Assembly (NCBI GenBank): GCA_005883355.1
Contig: VAXG01000041.1
Coordinates: 1-64,000 of the forward strand
Direction of reading: 5' to 3'
From: Actinomycetota bacterium
GTDB taxonomy: Bacteria; Actinomycetota; Thermoleophilia; Gaiellales; Gaiellaceae
Length of the DNA: 64,000 nt
Shown: positions 39,377 through 48,576 of the stretch, one piece after another
Numbering within the stretch: position 1 is the first letter of the stretch
How the letters are laid out: each line of letters begins with the position of its first letter
Program-made: the position numbers and the translations under genes
The notes under the pieces: model-generated
What the model saw: only the letters and a program-made list of their open reading frames with translations
What the model was told of the DNA's origin: nothing
Databases searched by the model: none

Positions 39377-40673
39377 TCACGAAGCGCTCGACCGTACGGG
39401 AGGGATTGGTCGCGGCAATCTGTTGTCGCCGCTGAGACACCGCGACTTCCGGATCCTCTGGACGGGGATGACGATTTCGCTTGTCGGCGACGGCATCTTC
39501 CTCATCGCGATCGCGTGGGAGAGCTACTCGCTCTGGAACGCGCCTGCGGCACTGTCGATCGTTGGCATCGGCATGACGATTCCGACGATTGCCTTCCTGC
39601 TTGTCGGCGGCGTCGTCAGCGACCGGCGCGACCGGCGGGTCGTCATGGCCTGGGCAGACGGTCTTCGCGCCGTCGCCGTCGCCGTCCTCGCGGCTCTCGT
39701 CCTGATGAGCGCCCTGCGCTTCTGGGAGCTCGTCGTCCTCGTCGCTTTCTACGGAATCGGCACCGCCTTCTTCACGCCGTCATTCGACGCGATCTTGCCG
39801 GAACTGCTGCCGAAGTCGGATCTGCCGGCGGCCAACGCGCTCGACCAATTCGTGCGCCCAATCGCCATGAGGCTCGTGGGTCCCGTTGCAGGTGGCGCCC
39901 TGGTGGCTGCGTCGGCGGGCATCGCCTTCGCGATCGACGCCGCCTCGTTCACAGCCTGCCTCGTGGCCGTGCTGGCGATGCCGCGGCGCGCGGGTCGTCG
40001 CGTCGAGATCGAGTCGTCCAACGTTGCTGCACTCAAGGAAGGCCTCCGCTTCGTTCGTCAGCGTGTGTGGCTGTGGGGCACGCTTCTCTCCGCGGCGATC
40101 GCCTACCTGGTCTTCCTCGGTCCAGTCGAGGTGCTTCTCCCTTACCTCGTGAAGAACGAGCTGCACGCGTCCGCCGGCACGCTCGGCCTCGTGTTGGCGG
40201 CCGGCGGTCTCGGGGCCGTCGGCGGCGCGGCGTTCATGGGACACCGCGGTCATCCGCGCAGAGACGTCACGGTCATGTACATGACCTGGACGATCGCGAC
40301 GCTCGTGATCGCGGGATACGGGATCGCCAACGCGACGTGGGAGTTGATGCTCGTCTGCCTCGTCTTCAACGGACTCGAGGCCGCGGGCACGATCGTCTGG
40401 GCAACGATCAAGCAGCACCACGTTCCCGGCTCGATGCTGGGCCGGGTCTCGAGCCTCGACTGGCTGATCTCGATCGGCCTGCTGCCACTCTCGTTCGCTC
40501 TGACGGCGCCCGTCGCGGCGGTCTTCGGCGCGCGTGCGACCCTCGTCGGAGCGGCGGCACTCGGTGGCGCCGTGACCCTCGGTGCGTTCTTCCTGCCGGG
40601 AATGCGGGCGATCGAGCGGACAGGCGGCCGCCGACAGGGCCCGTGGCACGTTCCGGTGGATGTCACCGACTAA
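39366..40673 (+). CDS. MFS transporter (MFS_3/enterobactin-exporter-like)
   Basis: 435 aa with 10-12 hydrophobic helices. The N-terminal LSPLRHRDFRILWTGMTISL and motif A GGVVSDRRDRRVVM are typical of MFS_3/tetracycline-like exporters. The ATG at 39366 lies inside the end of the GGDEF/EAL gene, implying an operon. Substrate unknown; export of the product of the oxoamine synthase is one possibility. Confidence 0.88.
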   Translation: MQHSHEALDRTGGIGRGNLLSPLRHRDFRILWTGMTISLVGDGIFLIAIAWESYSLWNAPAALSIVGIGMTIPTIAFLLVGGVVSDRRDRRVVMAWADGLRAVAVAVLAALVLMSALRFWELVVLVAFYGIGTAFFTPSFDAILPELLPKSDLPAANALDQFVRPIAMRLVGPVAGGALVAASAGIAFAIDAASFTACLVAVLAMPRRAGRRVEIESSNVAALKEGLRFVRQRVWLWGTLLSAAIAYLVFLGPVEVLLPYLVKNELHASAGTLGLVLAAGGLGAVGGAAFMGHRGHPRRDVTVMYMTWTIATLVIAGYGIANATWELMLVCLVFNGLEAAGTIVWATIKQHHVPGSMLGRVSSLDWLISIGLLPLSFALTAPVAAVFGARATLVGAAALGGAVTLGAFFLPGMRAIERTGGRRQGPWHVPVDVTD

Positions 40674-40682
40674 CCTCTTCGC

Positions 40683-41606
40683 ACGGCCCACGAACACGAA
40701 CACCGGCTGGCGACCGACCGCCGAGCGCTGACGATCGCGCTCCTGCTCGTTGTGCTCCTGATCGGGGCGGAGATCGTCGCCGGGACGATCGGCCACTCGC
40801 TCGCGCTCCTCGCCGACGCGGGTCACCTGCTCACCGACGCAGCCGCGCTCGCGTTCGCGCTGGTCGCGTCGGCGGTGGCCGCGCGCCCAGCAGCCGGACG
40901 CTGGACGTTTGGCTACTCGCGCCTAGAGATCCTGGCCGCCCAGGCCAACGGGATCACGCTCGGCCTGATCGCACTCTGGGTCGTCTGGTCGGCGGTGCAC
41001 CGTCTAGTCGATCCGAGTGACGTCCGCGGCGGTCTCGTGCTCGCGGTTGCCCTCGGCGGTGTCGCGGCGAGTGTCGCCGCGAGCCTCGTCCTGGCGCGGG
41101 CCAGCCGCGAGAGCCTCAACGTTCGGGGTGCGTTTCTGCACGTCTTGACGGATGTCGCGGCCTTCGGAGCTGCCGCGCTCGCCGGTGGGCTCATCCTGGC
41201 GACAGGGTGGGACCGTTTTGACCCGATCGCGAGCCTCGCAGTGGCTGCCCTCATGCTCTGGTCGAGCGTGCAGCTCCTCCGTGAGTCGACGCTCATCTTT
41301 CTCGAGCAGGCGCCGCGGGACACCGATCCCGACGCGATCGGGCACGCGCTCGTGGCGGAGCAGGACGTGGTCGAGGTGCACGACCTGCACGTGTGGACGG
41401 TGACGAGCGGCTTTCCGGCGCTCTCCGCCCATGTCCTGGTCACGCCCGATGCGGACTGCCATGCCGCACGCCGACGGCTCGAGCTGATGCTGTCGGACCG
41501 TTTCGGCCTGACGCACACGACGCTGCAGGTCGAGCATGCCGAGCCCGCAACCGCAACGGTCGAGCTGGGCGAAGCGGTTGCGCGCCGCGGTCCGCTCGGC
41601 CGTTAG
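40683..41606 (+). CDS. Cation diffusion facilitator (CDF/ZitB-like), non-canonical start
   Basis: About 307 aa: six helices (first LLLVVLLIGAEIVAGTIG) and a C-terminal cytoplasmic metal domain (VVEVHDLHVWTVTSGFPAL). HSLALLADAGHLLTDAAALA holds the TM2 metal site (HxxxD) and LHVLTDVAAFGAA the TM5 site. Exports Zn2+ or related ions. The first ATG/GTG/TTG in frame is the GTG at 40752, but typical N-terminal sequence (AHEHEHRLATDRRAL) is encoded upstream. The ACG at 40683 sits exactly 6 nt after TAACCT, so a leaderless ACG start is proposed. Confidence 0.85.
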   Translation, partial: TAHEHEHRLATDRRALTIALLLVVLLIGAEIVAGTIGHSLALLADAGHLLTDAAALAFALVASAVAARPAAGRWTFGYSRLEILAAQANGITLGLIALWVVWSAVHRLVDPSDVRGGLVLAVALGGVAASVAASLVLARASRESLNVRGAFLHVLTDVAAFGAAALAGGLILATGWDRFDPIASLAVAALMLWSSVQLLRESTLIFLEQAPRDTDPDAIGHALVAEQDVVEVHDLHVWTVTSGFPALSAHVLVTPDADCHAARRRLELMLSDRFGLTHTTLQVEHAEPATATVELGEAVARRGPLGR

Positions 41607-41615
41607 GCTCTCGCG

Positions 41616-42353
41616 GTGCCCAGCCTGGAAGGAAAGTCGGCGGTCGTCACCGGCGCGTCCAGCGGCATCGGCGCGGCGACGGCGCTCGTCCTCGCTCGCG
41701 AGGGAGCAGGCGTTGTCGGCGGAGCGCGCCGCGTCGAGCGGATTCAGCCGCCGGCAGTAGCTCTGGAACTGGACGTGACCAATCCGGGCAGCTGCGAACG
41801 CTTTCTGCAAGCGGCGATCGACGAGCTGGCCGCGGTCGACATCCTCGTCAACGCCGCCGGCCTCGCGCTCGGGCGGGATCTCTTCGACGAGAGCACGGAA
41901 GACGACGAGCGCACGGTTCTGGAGACCAACGTGAACGGCCTGATCCGCATGACCCGCCTCTTTCTCCCACACATCCGCGACGGGGGTTACATCGTCAACA
42001 TCGGCTCGATCGCCGGCAGGCAGGCGTACGAGAAAGCGGCGGTCTACGTGGCCTCGAAGTTCGCGGTGCGTGGCTTCACGTACGCGTTGCGCGAAGACCT
42101 ACTCGGCCGCCCGATCCACATCACGACCGTCGATGCAGGCCTCGTCGAGTCGGAGTTCTCCCGCGTCCGCTTCCGAGGCGACGCGGAGACGGCCGGCAAG
42201 GTCTACGAGGGCGTCGACGCGATGACGCCTGAGGACATCGCGGACTGCATCCGGTTCGCGGTGACTCGGCCGCCGCACATGAATGTGGACGAGATCGTCG
42301 TCAAGGCGCTTGCGCAGTCCTCCGGGGGGCGCATAGTTCGTACTGAGACCTGA
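41616..42353 (+). CDS. SDR-family oxidoreductase (YdfG-like)
   Basis: 245 aa classical SDR. TGASSGIG (about residues 12-19), NAAG near 83, catalytic Ser in GSIAGRQAY and YVASK (Tyr/Lys near 148-152). It resembles NADP-dependent serine/3-hydroxy-acid dehydrogenases of the YdfG type. The start is a GTG with TAGGCT 6 nt upstream and no SD, so it is probably the leaderless first gene of the SDR-debranching-GT4 operon. TGATG overlap with the next gene. Confidence 0.9.
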   Translation: MPSLEGKSAVVTGASSGIGAATALVLAREGAGVVGGARRVERIQPPAVALELDVTNPGSCERFLQAAIDELAAVDILVNAAGLALGRDLFDESTEDDERTVLETNVNGLIRMTRLFLPHIRDGGYIVNIGSIAGRQAYEKAAVYVASKFAVRGFTYALREDLLGRPIHITTVDAGLVESEFSRVRFRGDAETAGKVYEGVDAMTPEDIADCIRFAVTRPPHMNVDEIVVKALAQSSGGRIVRTET

Positions 42354-44425
42354 TGCCCGGACAGCTGCGAATCCTCGAAGGCGCGACCTTCTGTATCTGC
42401 GATGAGGTCGGCGACCTCCACCACCAGGGCGAAGGGCTCTTCTCCGAGGACACACGTTTTCTCTCGCGCTTCAAGCTGACGATCAACGGCCATCGTCCAC
42501 TCCTGCTCTCCTCGGACAAGATCGAGTACTTCTCCGCCGCGTTCTTCATGCGCAACCCGCTCTCGGGCGGCCTCGACCAGGACGTTCTGTCGATCCGTCG
42601 CGAACGCTTCGTCGGCGAAGGGATGCAGGATTCCTTCGCCGTCCAGAACGAGGGCATGAAGCCGGTCGAGTTCGATCTCGAGCTCGAGGTGGGCACGGAT
42701 TTCGCAGACATCTTTGCCGTGAAGGACTACGACTTTGCGCTCGGGGACCCGTTGCGCGCGAAGCCGTTGCCCGAGCCGAGGCCCAATGAGTACGACGAGG
42801 AGCGCAACCAGTTCCTGATCTCGGACAACGGCGATGCGCCGGTGAAGACACAGGTGATCTTCTCGCAGCGCGGAGAGGTCGACGGCTCCACGGTGAAGTT
42901 CCGTCTCACTCTCGAGCCGAGAGAGAGGTGGAACCTGGACGTCGAGGTGATTCCGCTGCCTGACGGCGAGCTCGTCACTCCTCGCTTCGCGCAGCGTCGG
43001 TTCGGTGAAGAGGTTGGCCGGGTCCGCGACTCCCTCGCCGCCTGGCAGTTGCGCGTGCCTCAGCTCCGCACGAGCTGGGATGCGCTGGGTCACTCGTTCG
43101 GACAGTCGGTGTCGGACCTCGCGTCGCTGAGGATGCAGTCCGACGGTTCCGGGATCGGAAAGCTTCCCGGTGCCGGCGTCCCGTGGTTCATGACGGTCTT
43201 CGGCCGGGACACGATCATCACCTGCCTGCAGACACTCGTCTTCGGTCCGGAGCTTGCGCGCACGGCGCTCGGGGTGCTGGCCGAGCTCCAGGCGAAGGAG
43301 GACGATCCCACGATCGATGCGGAGCCGGGCAAGATCGTGCACGAAGTGCGGCACGGAAAAGCAGCCCGCACGTGGTTCGAGCGGTACTACGGCACGGTCG
43401 ACGCGACGCCCCTCTACCTCATCCTGCTCTCCGAGGTGTGGCGCTGGACGGACGACGCGGCGCTCGTGCGGGATCTCAAGGGGCCGGCGATGCTGGCGCT
43501 CGACTGGATCGACAAGTACGGCGACCGGGACGGCGACGGTTTCGTCGAGTACGAACGTCGCACCGAGCGCGGCCTCGACAACCAGTCGTGGAAGGACTCG
43601 TGGGATTCGCAGCGCTTCCACGACGGCAGCCTCGCGAAAGTGCCGATTGCGCCCTGTGAGGTGCAGGGCTACGTCTACGACGCGAAGCGGCGCGTCGCCG
43701 AGCTTGCGCGCGACGTGTGGCGCGACCGCGAGCTCGCGATCCGGTTGGAACGAGAGGCGGAGGAGCTGCGGCAGCGTTTCGACGAGGCGTTCTGGGTCGA
43801 GGAGCGCGGCGGGTACTACGCGCTCGCGCTCGACGCCGAGAAGCGAAAGGTCGATTCCCTCTGCTCGAACATCGGCCACCTCCTGTGGAGCGGCATCGTC
43901 GCGCCGAACCGTGTCGATGCCGTCGTCGACCAGCTGATGGGAGACGAGCTCTGGTCGGGCTGGGGCGTGCGGACGATGTCGACCGGCGACGCGGGCTACA
44001 ACCCGCTCTCGTACCACAACGGCACGGTCTGGCCGCACGACAATTCTCTGATCGCCGCCGGTCTGGCTCGCTACGCGCGCTGGCCGGAAGCTCAGCGCAT
44101 CACGCAGCGGATGCTCACGGCGGCGCAGCACTTCAGCTACCAGCTGCCGGAGGTCTTCGCCGGCATGCGCCGCTCCGAGACGCCCTTCCCGATCGCCTAT
44201 CCGACGGCTGCTCGCCCGCAGGCGTGGGCAGCGGGAACGCCGGTGCTTCTGCTGCAGCTGCTGCTCGGCCTGCAGCCGGATCGGCGGCGCCATGCCCTCC
44301 AGACGGTTGCGCCCTTGGAGCTCCCATCCTGGGCCGGGACGATCAGGCTCTCGGGCATCCGGGCGTTCGACCGGCTCTGGGACGCGCGCCTCGAAGACGG
44401 CAGAGTGCGGGTCGAAGAGGCATGA
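42353..44425 (+). CDS. Amylo-alpha-1,6-glucosidase / glycogen-debranching-like enzyme
   Basis: 690 aa. The N-terminal beta-rich glycogen-debranching domain (FSEDTRFLSRFKLTINGHRP, residues about 30-190) is followed by a GH63/GH15-like six-hairpin catalytic domain (about 220-670): PWFMTVFGRDTIITC, then LDNQSWKDSWDSQ and SYHNGTVWPHDNSLIA. This two-domain form is common in actinobacteria and acts on alpha-glucans or related oligosaccharides. It sits between an SDR and a GT4, with 1-nt and 4-nt overlaps, so the three probably function together. Confidence 0.9.
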   Translation: MPGQLRILEGATFCICDEVGDLHHQGEGLFSEDTRFLSRFKLTINGHRPLLLSSDKIEYFSAAFFMRNPLSGGLDQDVLSIRRERFVGEGMQDSFAVQNEGMKPVEFDLELEVGTDFADIFAVKDYDFALGDPLRAKPLPEPRPNEYDEERNQFLISDNGDAPVKTQVIFSQRGEVDGSTVKFRLTLEPRERWNLDVEVIPLPDGELVTPRFAQRRFGEEVGRVRDSLAAWQLRVPQLRTSWDALGHSFGQSVSDLASLRMQSDGSGIGKLPGAGVPWFMTVFGRDTIITCLQTLVFGPELARTALGVLAELQAKEDDPTIDAEPGKIVHEVRHGKAARTWFERYYGTVDATPLYLILLSEVWRWTDDAALVRDLKGPAMLALDWIDKYGDRDGDGFVEYERRTERGLDNQSWKDSWDSQRFHDGSLAKVPIAPCEVQGYVYDAKRRVAELARDVWRDRELAIRLEREAEELRQRFDEAFWVEERGGYYALALDAEKRKVDSLCSNIGHLLWSGIVAPNRVDAVVDQLMGDELWSGWGVRTMSTGDAGYNPLSYHNGTVWPHDNSLIAAGLARYARWPEAQRITQRMLTAAQHFSYQLPEVFAGMRRSETPFPIAYPTAARPQAWAAGTPVLLLQLLLGLQPDRRRHALQTVAPLELPSWAGTIRLSGIRAFDRLWDARLEDGRVRVEEA

Positions 44426-45456
44426 TCGACTCGCTGAAGGTCGCGATCCTCGCGCCGGTGTGGTTCGCGGTTCCGCCGATCGGCTACGGAGGCATCGAAT
44501 GGATCGTGTGGCTCCTCGCCGACGGGCTCGTCGATGCGGGCCACGACGTCACGCTGTTCGCCTCGGGCGACTCGCGCACGAAGGCGAAGCTTGCTGCCGT
44601 GTTCCCGGAGGCGCCGAGCCGGCAGATCGGCCGCACGTACTGGGAGCTGAACCACGCGCTGTCGTGCTTCGGCCGGGCCGACGACTTCGACATCATCAAC
44701 GATCACACCGGGATGCTCGGCGCGACCCTTGGCGCGACGACGTCAACCCCGGTCGTCCACACCGTGCACGGGCCTCTCGACGGCGCGCCCGGCGAGATCT
44801 ACGAGAAGGTTGCTCGCGTCGCGCCTAAGGTCGGACTGATCTCGATCTCGATGAACCAGCGCAAGCCGAAGCCCGACCTGAACTGGATCGCCAACTGTCC
44901 GAACGCGCTCGACTTCTCGGTGTATCCGGTCAAGCCGCATCGGGGTGAGTACCTGCTCTTCCTCGGCCGGATGAGCCCGGACAAGGGAGCGCACCGAGCG
45001 GTTGCGGTTGCGATGGAGACGGGCCTGCCGCTCAAGCTCGCGGGCAAGATGCAGGAGCCGAAAGAGCGCGAGTACTTCAAGGAGCTCGTCGAGCCTCACC
45101 TCGTGGACGGCATCGAGTACCTCGGCGAGGTGACCCACGGCGAGAAGGTGGAACTGCTGCAGAACGCGCGCGCGACGCTCTTCCCGATCGAATGGGAGGA
45201 ACCGTTCGGCCTCGTCATGATCGAGTCGATGGCGTGCGGAACGCCGGTGATCGCGACGCGCTGGGGTGCGGTACCCGAGGTGATCGAGCAAGGTCGCAGC
45301 GGCATCATCGTCGACCACTACAAGCAGATGGCCGACGCGCTCTCGGCAGCGGACGACCTCGACCCATTCGAGCTGCGCCGTTATGTCGAAGAGGAGTTCT
45401 CGCCTGAGCGAATGGTGCGTGACTACGTGGGGGCGTACGAAAAGGCGATCGGCTAG
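44422..45456 (+). CDS. GT4-family glycosyltransferase
   Basis: 344 aa, GT-B fold. The acceptor domain opens with VAILAPVWFAVPPIGYGG. The nucleotide-sugar domain shows LLFLGRMSPDKGAHRAV (about 175-192) and the E-x7-E motif WEEPFGLVMIESMACGTPVI (about 258-277). A retaining transferase, probably using a UDP-, GDP- or ADP-sugar; the acceptor is unknown. The ATG overlaps the debranching stop (ATGA), suggesting joint alpha-glucan or compatible-solute metabolism. It converges with the PPOX gene by 4 nt. Confidence 0.9.
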   Translation: MIDSLKVAILAPVWFAVPPIGYGGIEWIVWLLADGLVDAGHDVTLFASGDSRTKAKLAAVFPEAPSRQIGRTYWELNHALSCFGRADDFDIINDHTGMLGATLGATTSTPVVHTVHGPLDGAPGEIYEKVARVAPKVGLISISMNQRKPKPDLNWIANCPNALDFSVYPVKPHRGEYLLFLGRMSPDKGAHRAVAVAMETGLPLKLAGKMQEPKEREYFKELVEPHLVDGIEYLGEVTHGEKVELLQNARATLFPIEWEEPFGLVMIESMACGTPVIATRWGAVPEVIEQGRSGIIVDHYKQMADALSAADDLDPFELRRYVEEEFSPERMVRDYVGAYEKAIG

Positions 45457-45863
45457 CGAAGCGGCCCTGCTCCGGACCAGCCGTGCCAGCGCTCGGGCTC
45501 GAGCCACGCGCTGACGCGCCTTGAGTCCCGGCGCCGAAATGGGCTACCGGTGTAGCGAACGGCGAGCCGGTCGATGTCGGCGAGATCGGGATCGTCCTCG
45601 ATCGAGACGACGCGGCCGAGCAGGCTCACGTGGCTGTACCAGCTGCCCTCGTCGAGGACGGTCAACGCAGCGCGCGGGTCGCGGCGCATGAACCGTAGGC
45701 GGAGACGGCTCTCGTCCATGTTCAGCAGCACGCGCCCGTCCTCCCAGTCGTACCACGTGGGGACGGTGTGAGGAGACCCGTCCGGGCGGAGTGTCGCAAC
45801 CACCGCGGGGTTCGGGCGCGACAGGAAGTCGCCGAGTTCGGGAGGAACGGGGACGGCCGGCAC
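45453..45863 (-). CDS. PPOX-class F420-dependent oxidoreductase-like protein
   Basis: 136-residue split beta-barrel of the pyridoxamine-5'-phosphate-oxidase superfamily. AVVATLRPDGSPHTVPTWYD (about 20-39) and VLLNMDESRLRLRFMRRDP (about 45-63) are the cofactor-binding segments seen in F420/FMN-using actinobacterial members. Substrate unknown. The GTG has TAGGCT 6 nt upstream and no SD, again a leaderless arrangement. Confidence 0.88.
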   Translation of the reverse strand: MPAVPVPPELGDFLSRPNPAVVATLRPDGSPHTVPTWYDWEDGRVLLNMDESRLRLRFMRRDPRAALTVLDEGSWYSHVSLLGRVVSIEDDPDLADIDRLAVRYTGSPFRRRDSRRVSAWLEPERWHGWSGAGPLR

Positions 45864-45872
45864 GCGCGAAGC

Positions 45873-47126
45873 CTACGAAGCGGCGATTGCCGGCGCCAGT
45901 TCGGGCTCGAGTCGGACCGGCTCGAGCCGGAAGGCCCGCACGTCGCGGACCGAGATCACGATCAGGGTCGTCACGACGACCCAGACGACACCGATCCAGA
46001 GCGATGTCGACATGCCGATCACGCTCGCGACGGGCCCGGCGATCGCGTACCCCGCGGGCAGGAAGGCCATTGCGCCCATCCAGTTGTAGGCACTGACGCG
46101 GGCCAGCTTCTCGGGAGCGATCGCTTGCTGGAGAGCCGTATCCCAGATCACCGTCCCGAAGGAGAACGCAAAGCCGGCGAGCACCGCCGCGGCGCCGATT
46201 GCGAGCGCCGGAGCGTGAAGCGCCAAGAGGGCGCACTGCAGTCCGGTCGTGATGAAGAGCGCCCCGATCGAGGTCATAGCACGGCGCGGCCGCAGGCGGA
46301 GCCCGGCAAGACCGCCGGCCAGAGCTCCGAGCGCCTCTCCGGTCACCACGATCGCCCACGCCGTGGCGCCGCCCAATGAGTTTTTCGCGATGTACGGCCC
46401 GAGCACGAAGAAGGGCGCGTACGTAACGAGAAAGTACAGGGAGATCCAGCCGGTGAGCAGCCAGATCCAGGTGTGCTCCGTGAAGGCCTGCCAGCCCTCG
46501 CGGAGCTCGACCAGGAAGTTCGGGGCAGCTGCACTCCGAGCTCGACTGGGCAGACGGATTCGGCTGAGCAGGAGCGCACTCGTCGCATACGTCGCACCGT
46601 CGACCAGCAGCGCGTAACCGCTCCCGATCGTCGCCACGATCGCGCCGCCCGCTGCAGCACCGACCGGAAAGGCGAGATAGCGCGAGATGCTCATGAACGC
46701 ATTGGCCTGCTGGAGCAGGGCCGGCCGGACCGTCTCGGGCACGAGTCCCGTCGAGGCGGGCGAATAGAACGCGGTCGCCGCGCCACCGAATGCCTGCAAG
46801 GCGAAGATCTCCCAGATCCGGGCGTGCCCGCTGACGAGCAGAGCGCCTATTCCTGCGCGAATGACGAAGTTCGCCGAGTCCGAAGACAGCATCACGAGGC
46901 GTCGAGGGAGACGATCGGCGACCACGCCACCGATCAGCAGCGTGGAGATCTGGGCCAGCGTCCAGCAGGCGAATGCGATTCCGACGTCTGTTGCCGAGTC
47001 CGTCAGATCGAGGACGGCGAAGGCAACTGCGATCGGCGCGAGATTCGTGCCGAAGAACGAGATCGTTCGCGCACCGGCGAGCAGGCGGAAGTTGCGCTCG
47101 CGCAGCGGGCCGAAGTCACGAGGCAC
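45873..47126 (-). CDS. MFS transporter (MFS_3-like)
   Basis: 417 aa with about 11-12 hydrophobic helices. FGPLRERNFRLLAGARTISF opens the protein and GGVVADRLPRRLVML is motif A. The GTG at 47126 was chosen because GGGAG lies 7 nt upstream and it gives the family-typical N-terminus; an ATG at 47159 would overlap the MBL gene by 44 nt. Substrate unknown. It forms a minus-strand run with the MBL hydrolase upstream. Confidence 0.88.
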   Translation of the reverse strand: MPRDFGPLRERNFRLLAGARTISFFGTNLAPIAVAFAVLDLTDSATDVGIAFACWTLAQISTLLIGGVVADRLPRRLVMLSSDSANFVIRAGIGALLVSGHARIWEIFALQAFGGAATAFYSPASTGLVPETVRPALLQQANAFMSISRYLAFPVGAAAGGAIVATIGSGYALLVDGATYATSALLLSRIRLPSRARSAAAPNFLVELREGWQAFTEHTWIWLLTGWISLYFLVTYAPFFVLGPYIAKNSLGGATAWAIVVTGEALGALAGGLAGLRLRPRRAMTSIGALFITTGLQCALLALHAPALAIGAAAVLAGFAFSFGTVIWDTALQQAIAPEKLARVSAYNWMGAMAFLPAGYAIAGPVASVIGMSTSLWIGVVWVVVTTLIVISVRDVRAFRLEPVRLEPELAPAIAAS

Positions 47127-47964
47127 GGCGCTGCTCCCAGTAGCGTTCGAGCCCGGCATAGGACTGCCAGAACGGCATTGCCCGCTCGTAGATCTCGGCG
47201 TCGCCACCACTTGCGGTCACGTCCTTCCGAACCGACGCGCTGAACTGCTCCTCCGTTACACCCTCTCCGGCCCGACGCGTCCAGTCTGCTAGCCGCTGCC
47301 TGAGCTCGGCGAGGTGAGGCCCGGGATCATCTGCGACGCCGAAGTGCACGAGCGCCAGCCTGCTCGGCCGTCGCTTCTCGATCTCGTCGATCGTCCCGAA
47401 CCACTCGTCGAGGTCGAAGTCCGGCGGAGGCGTCGGCGGCAGGACGGTTCGATCGGGCTGAAGGCGCACACCCGCCGCGTCGCCTGCGTACAGGGTGCCG
47501 TCGCCGGCGAGATAACAGACGTGGTGGCTCGCGTGCCCCGGCGAGGGGAAGCACTCCAGTCCGAGCACCTTCGTTCCGACGACTCGGATGTTCTCCTGCG
47601 GGACCGGCGCGAGCTCTCCCCAGAGCGTGTCGAACGTGTCGCCGTAGAGTCGTCGCGCGCTCGCCTCGAGCCGCGTCGGATCTGACAGGTGCGGCGCCCC
47701 TATTTCGGAGACATGGACCTGCAGCGCAGGATGCTCGCGCACGAGGACACCGGCAGCGCCGGCGTGATCGAGATGGATGTGCGAGAGGAGGAGGTGTCGC
47801 AGGTCGCGGAGCTCGAGGCCGTGCTGGTGCAACACCGAATGCAGGCGGGGGACGCACGACGACGGCCCGCAGTCGTAGAGCGCCGGACCGTCGTCGGTCT
47901 CTAGGACGTACGACGCGATGACGCGCTCTGCGCCCTGGAAGTGGAGGTCGAGAGGATGCGTCAG
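47116..47964 (-). CDS. MBL-fold hydrolase, probable CTG start
   Basis: About 282 aa, metallo-beta-lactamase fold. SHIHLDHAGA (HxHxDH) is near residue 61, GHASHHV supplies the next His near 142 and GDAAGV the bridging Asp near 160. The C-terminal ~90 residues are a helical extension. Canonical calling would start at the GTG 47835, but well-conserved MBL sequence (ERVIASYVLETDDGPALYDC) is encoded upstream. The first possible codon is a CTG overlapping the stop of the preceding gene (CTGA). Confidence 0.85.
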   Translation of the reverse strand: MTHPLDLHFQGAERVIASYVLETDDGPALYDCGPSSCVPRLHSVLHQHGLELRDLRHLLLSHIHLDHAGAAGVLVREHPALQVHVSEIGAPHLSDPTRLEASARRLYGDTFDTLWGELAPVPQENIRVVGTKVLGLECFPSPGHASHHVCYLAGDGTLYAGDAAGVRLQPDRTVLPPTPPPDFDLDEWFGTIDEIEKRRPSRLALVHFGVADDPGPHLAELRQRLADWTRRAGEGVTEEQFSASVRKDVTASGGDAEIYERAMPFWQSYAGLERYWEQRRAS

Positions 47965-48551
47965 ACCGAGGTGGAGCCCCGGCGCCTTCGTCGCAGCAGG
48001 ATCAGCGCGCCTGCTGCGAGAGCGACGCCGGCGCCGGCGCCCGCCGCCACGCCGATCTTGCGCTCGGCACGGGTTCGATTCGCGGGCGCGCGCGGGGGCA
48101 GGCCGGCCTTTACGAGCATCCGTCTTAGCTCGGTGGTGCCTCGATACCAGCCGCCCGGCGTCGATTGCGTGCCCCAGAACCTCTGAGCCGGCGCCATGTA
48201 GGTGACCGGGACCTTGAGCGCGTAGGGGTAGAGATCCTGGCGAAGCGTGGAATCCCCGTTCGGTCCGCCCGGGACGGTGTAGGTCACCTGGTAGCGCGGG
48301 CCGAGCCCGCCGACCGGACGCGATGTCGTCGCAGCCGGTGTAGCACCGAAGGCTTGCGCGAAGTAGCCGCCCTCGCTGACGAGGATGCCGAGGGCGGTGT
48401 CGTTCCCGCCTTCCCCGTAGCCCTCGATGCTGAGCAAATGTCTCAACCCGGGACCGAAGATCGTTGCCGCGGACGGCCCCTTCGCAGTCGCCGCAGCAGG
48501 GAACGACAGCAGGGCGGTAAGCGCCGCCGCAAGCAGAAGTAGACGTCTCAT
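47961..48551 (-). CDS. Secreted protein with C-terminal membrane anchor
   Basis: 196 aa. A signal peptide (LLLLAAALTALLSFPAAATA) is followed by a ~140-residue domain without recognisable family (for example GYFAQAFGATPA, then GPRYQVTYTVPGGPNG). The protein ends in a hydrophobic helix, IGVAAGAGAGVALAAGALIL, and an RRRRRG tail, a typical stop-transfer anchor. It is probably exposed on the outer face of the membrane. Confidence 0.7.
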   Translation of the reverse strand: MRRLLLLAAALTALLSFPAAATAKGPSAATIFGPGLRHLLSIEGYGEGGNDTALGILVSEGGYFAQAFGATPAATTSRPVGGLGPRYQVTYTVPGGPNGDSTLRQDLYPYALKVPVTYMAPAQRFWGTQSTPGGWYRGTTELRRMLVKAGLPPRAPANRTRAERKIGVAAGAGAGVALAAGALILLRRRRRGSTSV

Positions 48552-48576
48552 GGTCGCTCCTTGGTCGTTTGACCTG

